Assembly: GCA_023053685.1 (NCBI GenBank)
Contig: JALIGW010000002.1
Coordinates: 167,757,930-167,821,929 of the forward strand
Length of the DNA stretch: 64,000 nucleotides
Direction of reading: 5' to 3'
Source: Diadophis punctatus similis
Taxonomy: Eukaryota; Chordata; Lepidosauria; Squamata; Dipsadidae
Under the pieces are notes generated by a model. The model was given only the letters and a program-made list of their open reading frames with translations, had not been told where the DNA came from and ran no database searches. Positions 32,271 through 45,304 of this stretch are shown here, piece after piece. The position numbers and the translations under genes are program-made. The stretch's first letter is position 1. Every line of letters begins with the position of its first letter.

Positions 32271-32475
32271 CAGCAGTCCCCAACCTTTCCAGCTCGGTGG
32301 ACCAGTGGTGGTGGCGGGGCGGGGGGCAGGCAGAGAGAGGATGGTTTCATGTGCACATGTGCTGCTTGCACAAATGTAATTTGTGTGCTTGTGCACTCGC
32401 CTGCCGCTTGCGCAGCCTGGTTCCCAATGGGCCACAGTCTGGTACCAGGCCATAGCCTGGCAGTTGGAGACCCCT
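32271..32475. mobile_element. hAT-type MITE (cagtccccaacc) with exact 8-bp TSD
   Basis: Ends are cagcagtccccaaccttt and gcagttggagacccct. The flanking repeat ctttagat is exact (32263-32270 and 32476-32483). The interior has the diagnostic ggtggaccagtggtgg and atgggccacagtctggtacc. 205 bp, no coding capacity. Confidence 0.85.
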
Positions 32476-32774
32476 CTTTAGATGTTTCCTGAAACCATGA
32501 GTCCAGGCTCCAGCACAAGGATCAGAAAAGAGTGGATCTCCATAAGCTCATGATTTGCACATCTAGATTTTAAATCTGAGTTAAGGGACCAATGGTGGTG
32601 CCAAGTTTAATATCACTATGTTGGAAGTTGCAAAACGATCACATTGCAGGGAATTTTAATGGGAATAATTATTTCCTCTTAAACTGTAGTTGCCTCAATT
32701 AGCCCTCATTCTGAACAAGGCTAATGGATGCCTGAGCTTTAGACATGGTGAGGTTTAGTTTAGACATAGCTGCT

Positions 32775-33700
32775 TTTTTTTCTTTTTTCTTTTTAAGTTT
32801 TATTGAATTTTTATTTTCAAATATACATCAATATCCATACATGAACAGTGTGGCCTCTGGATATAATTGATTTTGATACAAGTAGTGATAATAATAATAT
32901 TTATTAATCAAATGTATGTAATCCTAGTATTAATATGCATGTTTGTTTTAAAGTAGTCATTTAGTATTTCAATGTTCCATTTTAATGCCAATGATAATAT
33001 TTAAGCATACATAGTAATACCATCTTACAGCCTCTAGTCTTTCCATCTAGTTATTGCTTATATTCTATTATATAAAAATTATATATGCTAATATTCCCCG
33101 TTTCTTATTTCTACCTCTATTCTGGCTTCTAGTCAGGCCACCATTACTAATCCTAGTGTTAATACATATTTATATTAAGACATAGTCCTTCATTATTTGC
33201 TTGTTCAATGTTTCAATACACCATTCTAGTACCAATCATAATATTATTTAAACATACATAATAATACCATCTTTCAACCTCCAATCTTTCCATCTAACTA
33301 TTGCTTTATATAAAAGTGTGCATTCTTATTTCTACCTCTATTCTAGTTTTTAATCAGGACATCATTTTATTAGAAAAAAAAATTCCTTTCTATCCATCCT
33401 CTCTTGTCCATTTTAATACTTCAATTCTTATTCGTTTTTTAGCTTGCCTCCCATACTCCTCTCTTAGATCTTTGTCTCTATCAACATCTGCGCCTTCACC
33501 ATTCAGCCTGAATATTTCTCCCATCTTTATCCCCCTAAGCTGCCAGGTCTCCAGAGTGTCCACCCAAGCCCCTATCTCCCTTTCAAAAGTATCTTCCAGC
33601 TTTTCCGATTCCATTTCTAAATCTCTTAAAATAGTTTTCGCTTGGTTTATTTCATCAGTCATTGTTATCTTTATCATCTTCTCCTTCTCATCTCCTTGCT
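32775..33700 (-). mobile_element. ORF1-only LINE-like element, copy 1
   Basis: Minus-strand open frame at 33390-33677 (96 codons with stop) with a Glu/Lys-rich, probably helical protein: MTDEINQAKTILRDLEME, then GAWVDTLETWQLRGIK, then KKRIRIEVLKWTREDG. It is followed by about 600 bases of AT-rich 3' region with repeated cttccatctagttattgc-like segments and an A-rich end at 32775-32795. The C-terminal pattern recurs in the copy at 50772-52114. No RT sequence is seen in either. It may be a derivative of L1 carrying only ORF1; the family is not identified. Confidence 0.5.
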
Positions 33701-33720
33701 TTATGATGTTTCTCCACTGC

Positions 33721-33836
33721 TTTGTATTTTAACTTTTGTAATGTTTGTAATTGTTTGTATTTCATTTTAATTCTGTTCACCAACCAGAGTCATTGTTGAG
33801 ATGGGTGGTCATATAAATTGGGCTGATGAATAAATA
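33721..33836 (+). repeat. LINE 3' tail fragment
   Basis: Reads aattctgttcaccaaccaga then gttgagatgggtggtcatat and ends aatgaataaataaac-like. A similar tail is at 58050-58145. This is the type of 3' end carried by CR1/L2-like reptile LINEs. Confidence 0.5.
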
Positions 33837-35103
33837 AACAAGATGCTTCAGAAGGCATGCAAGCACCAGCATAGCCCCTGTCTTTCACCAAAGCAGCCAC
33901 ACCTTTTCTGCAGCAGGTTCAATTCTAGGAAAAGGTGCATATGTTTTAATAAGTTGCAGACAAGGCTTTGCCCATATTTTCACAAGCAGTTCTAAAGCTA
34001 AAATCAACAGCGCTGCTCAGAATCAGTGAATGGTGGTTGTCTGAGATCTTTAGGATAAAAGTTTTTCAGTAGCCAAAGTTAAGACAAAAGACAGCATCGT
34101 TTCTGTATCTCTCCGAATCTTCTGATTAACTTGTTGCCTTAAGTTTTCTTTGTCCCCTTGAGGATCACAGCTTGTTTGGCTTGCCTTCTTGGAGTTGTTG
34201 TTTTTACTGCTACCTCTTTGCTTTACTCACTTAAAATAAAACACCTCCCACTATCCCTTCTGTTGAATTTACTGCTCAGACAGGATATAGTCACCATGGG
34301 AGAAAAATTTTGTACTCCTCCCCCATACCCGCAGCGATCTCTCTCTGACTGGTGACCCTGATCTGACATGCATATCAGCTTCATCTGAAAGGCAGTAGTA
34401 TTTCATTTTTTAATTCCTCAGATATATGCATTGAATGCCTTTCAGTTTGTTTGGTTAGGCATTCTGTGAATATTTCAATCATCAGAACTGTGCAAAGTAA
34501 ACAGGAAAAACCATATTACTGGAGTCCAGGGGATAAAAACAAGCAACAGAAGAAATATGGATTCATGTGGCTAATGGAGGCCATTTGGATTATAATTCTG
34601 TTATTCCTAGGAAAGTTGGGGATATCTAAATTTGTGGCCTTTGAATATTCACTCTTCTGATTGAATAAAGCTTTGGGACCCCTTACAGCTAGTGTATAAA
34701 AACTTAAAAAGCAGATCACAGCCATTTCTTATGCAGAACTGTTTGTACTTACATGTGCCACACAATTTGAATAAACAACATTTTGCGATCACGCTGTGAA
34801 AATTCAGCAGCAAAATAGTAGAATCTGAATGGCATGGTTTTTAGATTAAGATAGGAACAGGAATGCACTCTGGTACAGTCCTGTTCCTGCTCATAACATC
34901 TCCCACCAAATTTTGATAGGACATTGTCCCTTCCCTCATTGGAGGATTTTCTGCACTCTTACTAACCAATTGGGAGGCTGAATAAAGGTAGCCTTTTTAA
35001 CATGAAAAATATTGCTCATCACAGGATACAGAGACTCTTTTGCACAAATATAATATAATAGATAGAGAAGTGATCCTATACCAAGAACCAAATATGCTTT
35101 TAC

Positions 35104-35305
35104 AAAAGGCAACTGGACTTCCTTTGTTTTTCTTGGAAGAGGCTTCGCTTCTTATCCAAGAAGCTTCTTCAGTTCTCATGGAACAGTGAACTGAAGAAGC
35201 TGCTTGGATAAGAAGCAAAATGTCTTCCAGGAAAAACAAAGTCCAGTTGCCCTTTGAAAAAGCACCATTGGGATAACTATGACCTGGATGACTGAGAATC
35301 TACAT
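35104..35305. repeat. Foldback repeat, family 1 copy C
   Basis: Inverted arms with central hairpin. Plus-strand core (35191-35224): ctgaaga intact, linker a, helix II gctgct/agaagc with one mismatch, then aaaa in place of gaaa, and tgtc. Minus-strand core: ctgaaga intact, helix II gcttct/agaagc perfect, then gaag. The outer part matches copies A and B (ctttgaaaaagcaccattgg). Confidence 0.7.
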
Positions 35306-36387
35306 AAATAAGGTCCCTCAATTCTTTGTCATTAACCATGGTGGCCAAGACTGGATAGATTTTAAAAATTGAGCTGGGAAGACTTTATCTTCCTGCTAAG
35401 CTTGGAAGTATGTTTTCCTTTGTGGCCTGACCCACCCCACAGAGTTTCCATAAGGTTAAATCTCACAAATGCATTCCTTGAAGAAAGGGTGTTCCACTGA
35501 AGGCCTGGGGCACATTACATTCCCTGGAATTTGTCTCATCCAGTTGTAAGCCAAACCACGGCTCTTCGATTTGAAGTCCTAGATTTCAGGTGTGTGTGAT
35601 ATGTTAGCATGATATATTTCCAGTGCTAAGGAGGTCTGCGTCTCACAGTGCAGGTTGAGGATACCTTCTTAGATGTTTCTTGAGCAGGGGCTTGTTAACA
35701 TTATTAATTTGACCCTTTTTAAAGGCTGTTTTTCTTTTATTTTCCAGGGTATTCTCATTTGGGGAATGAAATCCTTGTCCTGCTGAAATTGTGAACTCTC
35801 TCATGCTTTAAGGTCATTCTGGAGGAAATGTCTCTCATTCTTTTGTTTCTTGGTTTCCAGCTGCATGTTTAAGCCCCCCCAAAGCCCAATGGGTGTCAAA
35901 AGAAATATGGCTGTGTACAGCAATGGAAGCCTAATTGGCTTCACTTGTACCTGGCCACTTGAAGATAATGGTGGGGATTCATATAATTTCACGTTTTCTT
36001 CAAATACAGTAGGTGGCTGGGGGAATTCTGCATTGAAAACTAGTGTTATCTGGCATTGTCTTTTCTCTTTTCTGGAGTCATAAAATTGAGTTGTCAACAT
36101 AGCCAAACAACTAATTTGAATCCCACCATCAAACTGAATTGGAACCAAGGTTAATCAGTTCTTTTAAGCACAAGAGTGGAATGAGTTGGGTCCCTAAATT
36201 GCCATCCATACATGCAACAACAAATCTGATGGGGCAGCATTCTTTATTCTGCATCATTTCTGAAACCTGACCCGAACCTTTGGATGACGGTGTGTGGATG
36301 AAGAGAGGATAGAATTTGATCTGAATTATTTTGTTTAACCTGGAGTAGATGCTGCTGTTTTTTCTGTCTGTAGACTTCTTGTCTCAC

Positions 36388-36455
36388 AGCACTGTTTCTC
36401 AGCCTCTGCAATTCTTAGGATATGTGGACTTCCATTCCCAGAATTCTCCCTCCAG
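36388..36455. repeat. Half copy of the palindromic hAT MITE
   Basis: Reads cactgtttctcagcctctgc, then atgtggacttccattcccag and aattct, matching the left arm of 6895-7029. No second arm. Confidence 0.6.
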
Positions 36456-37652
36456 ACCGCACATGATAAAATTGCTGGGTTTTTTAAAACTCTGTCTTAC
36501 ATAATGACTTAGAGAGCTCTGTAATAGGTTGGTGGACAGAAGAATAGGCAATGATAGTACCCTTTAGAGATAGCTCCATAGCCCATGAACTGACTTGTAA
36601 ATATATCTTCCCCAGCCTGCCTATTGCAACCAGGTTGAGGAATGTTATATTTTTTCATTTGCTCTATGATTATGATTGCTTAAAATACTTAAAATAGTTG
36701 GTGAAGGAACAAAATGCAGATTTGTTAAAAATATGTGTTAGTATTTTTTTTTAGAAGTCCAGTTTTTCACAAGGGGATTTGGTGATTTTTATTATGTGGA
36801 AAAACATTCTGTACCAGTTCAGAATTGTTTCTTTGTGTATCTGGTGTTTTGGGTTTCTCTCTTCAACTCTACACTCTTTACCTTTGCGCTACATTATCTT
36901 TCTGGAGGGCTCTCAGTGCTCAGAAATATTTTTTGAGGGAAGCAAAAGCTGTGGTAGAGAACAAAGTTCAAAAAGTGCTTCTACCCTGCTTAGTTTTTTC
37001 AATGTCTTACATGGTCTGTTCCCATGTCTCTTTGGTATTTCGGCTCCATTTCTGTTTTAGTTGAGGAAACAGTAATAAATCAAAGAGGTTCTTTGTTTCC
37101 ATATACCAAATGTGTGGCTAAATTTATAGGAAAGTCGAAGCTATAATTTGATCTTGGTGAGATGTATTATTTTGTCCAACTTTATAGTCAGGTATATTGT
37201 GGCCTTGTATTCACACCTAGTGAAGCTATTATGTTAATCCAGAGTAAAAGAAAGGACAAGGGTGTGAGCGTGTAATCAATTTTTTGCCAGGAGTGTGGGT
37301 GTATAATGGGCTGGGCAACCTGGAGAAGGTTTGTTTCTAGACCATGTAGTTATTTCACAACTGAAGTTTTTGCTAACTGCAGTACTGTGTGGCTTGATGG
37401 CAATTAAGATGTGAGGAATTAAGCAATCGTTAGGCAAATGTAAGTGATGCATTTGCATTAAGAACAAATTCAAGATTAGTCTTTAATATATGCAGGGGAT
37501 TAAATGTGACACATGCCTTTATAAAGCAGAAAATGTGCCTTTTATAGAAGGCAGCGCAATGCCATTATATTGTAGTTAGCTCTTTTCCAAGGATGCTAAG
37601 GATAACTCACTTCATTGTCAGGTTTATTGGAATGAGACCTGTTACACCACTA

Positions 37653-38015
37653 GAGGTAGTCCTCAGCTTATGACCACAATTGAGACCAGAACTTCTGTTG
37701 CTAAGTGATGCAGCTGTTAAGTGAGTCATGCCTGATTTTGACTTTTTGCCACTGTCATTAAGTGAATCATGTGGTGGTTAAATAAATCCAGCTTCCCCCC
37801 ATTGACTTTGCTTGTCAGAAGCCCCGTGGAAAGGTGGCAGATGATGATCACATGATCCTGGGGCATTGCAACCTTGCTAAGCCTGAATTTCGATCAGATG
37901 ACCATGGGGACTCTGCAGTGGTCATAAGTCCAAGGACCTGTCATAAGTCATTTATTTCAACACTCATAACTTCAAATGATTGGTAAAGGAATGGTCTTAA
38001 GTTGAGGACTACCTC
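37653..38015. mobile_element. Complete palindromic MITE, TA-flanked
   Basis: Ends are gaggtagtcctcagcttatg and taagttgaggactacctc, flanked by TA on both sides. The interior has ttgctaagtgatgcagctg, cattgactttgcttgtcag and accatggggactctgcagtg. Whole sequence is a loose palindrome. TA duplication suggests Tc1/mariner-type mobilisation. Confidence 0.8.
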
Positions 38016-38230
38016 TATAGAACATCCCAGTAGAAATAGTCATGGCAGAGGAATATTAGTTTCCTTTGTAAATAAGTACATACATCATATTTTAAAATTT
38101 AAATTTCATATTTCCAAACCACCCATCTCCCTCAGACAGTTTACTCTGACATGGTTTGTTCAGTTTCAGCTTCATGTATTATGTGAACCTAGTTTAACCA
38201 GGATTGTAAACTGTAGTGAATGGCTTAGAG

Positions 38231-38363
38231 CAGGGGTGTCAAACTGGCGGCCCACGGACAGATGCATCACGCACAGGCCATGCCCACCCCAGCTCCATGA
38301 ATGGGAAAAATGTTGCGAAACGTCACGTGATGGCAATGTGATGTGGCAAGTTTGGCACCCATG
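38231..38363. mobile_element. Short hAT-type MITE (caggggtgtcaaact)
   Basis: Begins caggggtgtcaaactggcgg and ends aagtttggcacccatg. Flanks gcttagag (38223-38230) and gcatagag (38364-38371) match at 7 of 8. Deleted relative of 16034-16670. Confidence 0.8.
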
Positions 38364-40886
38364 GCATAGAGTGATACTCATACTGCAAGTGTAACTTCAA
38401 CAAATTAAGGCTTAAACCGAGCATGGCGTAACTCATTCTACGATATAAATCTATCTACCTTTGTGTCTTACACAAAACCACTCTCTAGGAATTCAAGAAT
38501 GAGTTTTGGGATCATGAGTTTTGTATCCTTCCTATCTTTTGCTGTGAGGACCTAGAAAACATAGCCTGTTTAAGTCGGCCCAGTTTATTCTGTTCAGCAA
38601 GTCCAAGAGCTTTATTAGTGTTGCTTCTGGGTAACAGGGTTGGAAATGTGTTTGTTTAGATTTAGAGAGAAGTGACAATTTTTAATAATTGTATAATTAA
38701 ATATGGCAAAGAAAGCCTCCAGTCTTTATGCCAGATGAGCAATGGGGACTGGCGAAGAGGGTATATTTTAAATGAACATCTATAGCATGCAAACAAGTTT
38801 TTTAAAGCATGGGTATAACTTCATGGTTAGAAAAATATGATGAATTTGGGATGTCCTTGTGACACTTTTAGCACTTTTATCCATTGAGATTTGGTATAAA
38901 AGTGGTTTTGACTAATTCCATAAGGCTCCATTTTGTCATTTGAACAACAAGTAGTATAAACTGACCCCTTTCCATGTTGCGTCTCAAAGTGATGGAATTT
39001 TGATTTCTTAAAAGATTTAACCTGTGGGTTAGCAATTGTGTTGCCTGGAATGTTTTTTTTTTTAAATTTATTTTCAGAAAAGACAAAAGAATTGATCTGT
39101 TTCGAATAAAAGTTTAAGCATTGTGATGGCTGAGTTGACTACTCTGAGGAGCTGTGTAATGAATACGTGATTAACCTAATTTGAATATTTTATGTCATTT
39201 TGAAACATTTATGGATTAAACAGAAGAAAATGATCAAGCTGCAAATGTTTTTTTTTCCTGTGGGGAAATTATAGAATTATTTAACAAGCTAATAAACATG
39301 GACATAAAAGTTTCTTGCAATTGTTTATGTTGCACAAAAGATCATAACATTGCCCTGCATATGATACTTTGGAACATCTGTCATCCTTTGTCACTTACAA
39401 AGCCATTCACATTTAGAGAAGTTTTATAATTCAATCTTCTTGGAATGCTAGTATTTTTAGAATGCATATGGGAAATAATACATGTACATGTTTTGCCTGT
39501 GAATGTTTATCTTTTCTATAGAAAACATATGGGTAAACTTCTGCATTCTCATTTAGCAGTGGATTTCCTGCTGTAATTTTGCCAGAATGCATAATGAATA
39601 GGCAATTAAACACGAAGAACCCAATTGGATTTCTCCAAGTTTCTTATTTTTATCTTGGGAAAACAAGCTAATATGAAGAAAACAACTTGGACCTTTTTAT
39701 AACTGTGAACATGATAATTGTTTCTAATTTTTCAGTGTGGTAGAAAGGGACATCCAGTTTTCACAGTTAGTCTCTTGGTCATATGGACAACTTTTGTGAA
39801 GCATTGAGTCACATTTACATAGTTTTGTGACATGTGTTGACAGCTTCCTATCAATAGATTCAGGCAGGGGGAAAAAAAACCCAAAATATTTCTGATATGT
39901 GACTTATCACATGACTTAAGAGTGACTTAAGAGTCATTCACCATACTCCCTTGTGTGTTTATTGTATTGTCACACTTTATGCTAATTGACCTAGATATTA
40001 TAGAGAGGCAATTTGTAACTGAGTGATGAAATAAGAATTTACGGTTAGAGGTGATAAGATCTTTTCTTTTGAAACTAATCCCTATCAAATGAAACCCTAT
40101 AGTAAGTCTAAGTAATAAAATATTTATTTCAGTAGAAAAGAATATAAAACTTATAATCCTAATAGCTACATTTCTGCAATCTAAGGAACACGTCCTCCCT
40201 CATCAGAGGACCGGAGCAGAAGAAAAAGAATGCAATGGAATGTTACACATGCGCAGATCACTCATCACGTGTCTGCTTTGCTAGGAATGTATGAATACCA
40301 TAGAGTCACAGCTGACAATCAAAATTCACATCGTGACACTGAGTCATTACTAGAGTTTTGTAGCAGATAGAATTAGCCCTGAAATTTGGCGCAGGTGAGG
40401 TGAAAATTGTTGCGATAGTTAATTCACAAATTGATGAAGGCCATTTTTATAAAGGGCCAGCCTGAAACTTCTCTGTTTCCGGTGCATAGACCTGCCCACC
40501 TTATCCATTAATATGAAGGCCTGTTAGAAAGAAACTAGAAAAAAAAAGTATCTACCTGAATAAATAAGGAGATTAATAGATTCTAAATGGAAAACAGTTC
40601 AGTAGCTGGAATTTTTATAATCCTGTCCCTTAGTCCATCTTCCAAGAGACACTTGAGAATCTCGCTTGGAAGGAATTATTTTCAGTTTGAGTTAACAAAG
40701 GCAGTTTCTTAGGAAAAGGCTGTAGGGTTATCATCTTGGTGCTTCCCCAACTCTCAGAGGGTGAGAATGGATAGAAAGAAGCCAGACAACATATGCAGCT
40801 GATGAGTGAAGAGAGTTCTTTTGACTACTATGCAAACACAATGCAATCTGTAATTACATGACTTTATGTATATAAAGTCCTTTATA

Positions 40887-41045
40887 CAGGTAGTCCTTCA
40901 ATGACTACAATTGGGACCAAAATTTCCACTGCTAAGAAAGGGGGTTGTTAAGTGAGCCACACCCAATTTTATTACCTTTTTTTGCCACAATTGTGAAGCG
41001 AATCACTGCAATTGTTAATTGAATCATGGGGTCAGCAAATCAGAT
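40887..41045. mobile_element. Partial palindromic MITE
   Basis: After TA begins caggtagtccttcaatgac and runs through gttgttaagtgagccacacc and gcgaatcactgcaattgtta. Left half only. Confidence 0.65.
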
Positions 41046-42414
41046 AAGAGGTTTTGCTTGAACTCTGAATTCCTATGTCTTCTCTAGGCATCATTTTGGT
41101 AACATACCATTTGGGGATTTTACACGACCCTAATGAAGAAGTTGATTCATTCACTCTCTCACTTATTGAAATAGGGGGAGGTTTTGTTTTTTTTAAATGG
41201 ACCCTTTTGGGAGTTTTTCTCCTTTAGCTAAACCAGCTTGCTTGGTACATCAGAGAGCCTTCTGTACATCGACTAGGACAGTTTTACTGCCTGTGCATGG
41301 TAGACATTTCTCTGAAAGATCAGAGAGTGTCATTACTAACAGCATCTGCTTGGCTGAGCAAAAGCAAATTGCCTTTGTGTGTGTTTCCAGTTGCATCACT
41401 TTATGCTCTGCGGACAACAGAGCATAAAGAGCCTGTTGACTGTTTAAATATTTCTTAGAGCAAAAGCTAAGGGTTAGGGGAGAGCCCATGGGTTAGGGAA
41501 AGGGATTTATTATGATCCCACTAATAGTAAAACTTGCTATTTGCTGTGTAGTATATAGGTGGCTATGGTGGATGGCAGAAGATAACCCTCCCCAACCTAC
41601 TGTTCCAGGTGCTTTTCCAGTTAGTACTAATGTAGGAAATACAGTAGGTAGATGTTCAACACATAATGGAGGACATCAGATTGGGTGAGGTTGCCATAAT
41701 CAGAGTGGGATATTATCACTGGTATATTTATTTATGAAATGTGTTGGAGCAGGGGGAATGTTTAAGAAAATAAAAGCAAATTCAATATAAAATGTCTGTT
41801 TATGTTTCAGTGAAGCTTTTTAAAAAATGTTTTTATGATGATGATGATTTTTACAGTGGCTGTATAGCAGTTGTGGGTTTAACCAAATCTATATGCAAAT
41901 CTATATGCATTTGGATCTCTGTATATATTTTAGGATTTGCTTGCTGCTTTTAAAAGCTACTATTTTTGAAATATTTTGTATGTAGCCTTTTTGTTTGGAT
42001 GGTGTCTATAACTTTTATATAAATAAATATCTCACCTGGCACCTTGCTTTCCCCATCTAAAAAGCAATAGGATTTATTTTGTGAGTCCTGAAGTTATAGC
42101 AATACTTTGAACATTTTTCTGCTTCATTCCAACAAAATTAACTGTGCAAAGATTCTTTGCTTCGGAACTGCACTGTCTGCAAGTGAACAAACTGAGAAGA
42201 ATATAAATCTTCTCATGTTCTTTCTAAAGTCACACAATCTGTCCAAGTTGGCTACTGTGTTGCTCAATATAGATGCCATCTGGATTATTTGCTTTACTTG
42301 TTATTAACGAGGTACTGTAGCTGTTTGAACAGAATTTTGGGTGGCTTTGTTCTATCATTATAATTTGTGATAGATACCTGTTTGGTTAGGTGCAAGAATA
42401 TTTTGTTTATGAAC

Positions 42415-42643
42415 TAAGTGGAAATGAAGCAACTGGAATTAAGGAGAAACTTCCTAACAATGAGGACAATTAACCAGTGGAACAGCTTGCCTTCAGAAGT
42501 TGTGAGCACTTCATCATTGGAAGTTTTTAAGAAGAGACTGGACAGCCACTTATCTGAAATGGTACAGGGTCTCCTGCTTGAGCAGGCGGTTGGACTAGAA
42601 GACCTTCAAGGTGCCTTCCAGCTCTGTTTTGAATTGAATTGAA
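42415..42643 (+). mobile_element. CR1 LINE 3' end
   Basis: Reads ggagaaacttcctaacaatg, ggacaattaaccagtggaac, ttaagaagagactggacagc, ggcggttggactagaagacc and ends gccttccagctctgttttg plus aattg repeats. This is the conserved CR1 3' end. The open frame spanning it encodes the well-known CR1-tail peptide and is not a gene. Confidence 0.88.
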
Positions 42644-43638
42644 GCCTTAGTTTTCCTTGACTTGGTAAAAGAATCTGTGGTACTTCCCATTTGATATAGT
42701 GAATTATTCCTAAGTAAAGAGAGGAGGATTTCTTCTTGATGATTTTAGATTGCTGAAGAGAAGCATTCTTCCTCCAATACGCAAAACAGCAACAACAGCA
42801 AAAAATGTGTGATGTGTAATTTGTTCCACAACCAATTTAACCATTCGGTTTCACACATCAAACATTTTAGCCCTTGAGGTGGTTTTACTATATCTGGAAA
42901 AACTAGAACTGGTCAGTGCTTGGTGCAATATTGTTGCACCTTTTAAAAACTGCCAGATTTTCTGCCTGCAGTTAATCATTAAGAGTAAGTCATTGCAAAG
43001 TCATCTCTAGCTAACAAGTCTGCATTTAATAGGTGGATTACAACTGATGGGAGTTGCTGAGGTCACATTTTCTGCATCAACAGAAAGCAGCACAGATTAA
43101 ACGGAACTGCTTTTTCTGTTGGTGTTCTGGAAAGCCTCAAATATTTGACCAACCAACATTAGACAAATGGATGGGAAGATGGGGGTGGGATAAGGCCTGA
43201 AGGAAATGTGACTACTTACTAAAAATGTTCACATGTAAAAAGCTTCAGACATTGGGAGTGAATGTATCTGCAACATTCCCTTGTGTTTTAGCTGTTGAAT
43301 AAATATGATGATAACTTTGGAATGCCATTGAGCAGTTTGCCAATTGAGAAATATCAAAGGAGCAGTGGACTGCCTGGCCATCACTATTTAGTATATTTTA
43401 GTTGAATAAAAGAATAATAGCTTGTTTTAAGGATGTATAGTACGTGTCCAGAGTCACTTGTTGAAATGAGCAGCTGTAAAAATTAAATAAAAATAAACAC
43501 CCCAAAACTTTATAGGAGCTGTATGCAGCAGTCATTCCTAGCTGACATTTTGTCTGTTATGTATACCTATATCTCTTCTGTGATGCTTTTAGTTTTGAAT
43601 ATCTGTACCCATAAACTAAACTCCTTTTCATATGCATG

Positions 43639-43674
43639 TATCCATCCATCCATCCATCCATCCATCCATCCATC
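43639..43674. repeat. (ATCC)n microsatellite
   Basis: About nine tandem atcc units. Confidence 0.95.
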
Positions 43675-43951
43675 TTATATAGCTACCCGTCTAATCCAGA
43701 AATTTGGGGCAGCAAAAAATTTAAAAACAGATAATTTCATTAAAAAAAACACACAACTAAAGCAATACTGAGGCTCAATAAAAAAAATGAAATCACTAGA
43801 ACTGCCATGCTAATATCCAGAACCCAATGCCTTAAGGAAGAACCAGGTCTTTGCAGCCTTGTGAAAAGCCAATTTACGATAGGGTCTGTCCATATGTGGG
43901 AGGCTGGGAGGCTGTTCCAGTGTATACAATGAAAGCAAATCCCACTCTCTT

Positions 43952-44035
43952 CTAGCACTGATGATGTTACTTAGTTTGGTAATCAAATGTCTGCAAGAAA
44001 GCAACTGTGCTCAGAGAGCACCAAGGATCCCACAA
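43952..44035 (+). repeat. Family 2 hammerhead-like repeat, copy E
   Basis: Contains ctgatga (43958-43964), linker t, helix II gttact/ggtaat (43966-43971 and 43978-43983) with loop tagttt, then caaa and tgtc (43984-43991). The flanking gca before the core and tgc after it form the short helix I. The tail gctcagagagcaccaagg matches copy D. Confidence 0.65.
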
Positions 44036-45304
44036 TGTTGATTATGCTTCATGTGTATCCTGGAAATAATTATTTTCTCATGGGCATCAGCTTTTCAAAG
44101 CCTTGACCCTCTTTCCAAAATTGTTGCTTATGTGGTGCCAGGGTTTTCTGAAATTGAAATAGGAGTCTTTATTAAGCATTCATGCCAATAGATTTATACT
44201 GTGTGTGGATTCAGCCTCCAAGTAATTGGCACCCTGATGGCTTTAACCAGGTCAGAGACTGTTTTCTGTTGGTTTATTTTTAAAGTAATCAATGGATCCT
44301 ATAGAGCGCTCTAACTTTTCTAATTTCAATACACAATTAATTGCTATCACTTTGAAAGCTAAGGAATGTGTGTCTTTCATAAAAATATAATTTGAAATAC
44401 TTCCATTTCCTGGTAGGATGATGGGCCCTTACTAATTTCACTTGATGATTTATCTGTCACATAAGACCCAATTGCTTATCACTGCATAGTAATGCAGCAC
44501 TGGGTAATTTCAAATAATACAATCAATCTCCTAATGTTTATATGGTCTGTGAAATGGCAGAAACATTGCAGTTTGAACATAAAATTATATAATAGTTTAC
44601 AATCTGAATTTACAGAAAAGCATTTAAGGTAGTTGTCAAGATGCCGTACTGAAGAACTGTGAAGTAATCTGCGGATTTGACTACATCTCCAAGATCGGTA
44701 ACTGCTGAAGATACGTTTGCCAATCTCTTGATGAAATAGGTCATTTTTACTTACTGCATTATTGTGAGAGACTGTATTATATCGGTTTGAAGTCCATTCC
44801 AATGCTTTGGATTCAATTTGGAAGAATTGCATTAGAATTTTGCACAAATGCAAATGTACCACCTACCTGTGATTCGTTAAAACAGCTTCATTTGAAGCAA
44901 ATGAAGTTGCTTTAATGAGCCACAAACTGGTTCTGCATTTGTGTGCTCACACCACATCTTTCCAGGTACTTTTTCCAACTTGAATATGTACCATTGCACA
45001 GCCATACTAAATATCGGTTTTTACAGTTTGTACTTTATAACTTGCAAGCTTATTCTTGGACATTTCGTGATGGGTTTCTCTGAAAGGGAAGAACCCCTCT
45101 GAAAATGTTTTTTTTTCAGCAGGTCTAAAGATGTGACAGAAAAAAATCAGTAAAACTAATTGATGTGACAGGATAAATCAGTAAAACTAATCAGACGTGA
45201 AGATCAGTTTCTGATAGATACTTCTTACATAGAACAGATAGAATAACAGCATCCCAGTGCAGGAGCTGCAATAGTATAATGATTTAGTAGAAGAGATTAT
45301 ATGC

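Noticed and set aside
38314..38326. gcgaaacgtcacg, resembling the hammerhead GAAACGUC block
   Set aside because: It has no upstream CUGANGA and no helix II, and lies in an unrelated hAT MITE.
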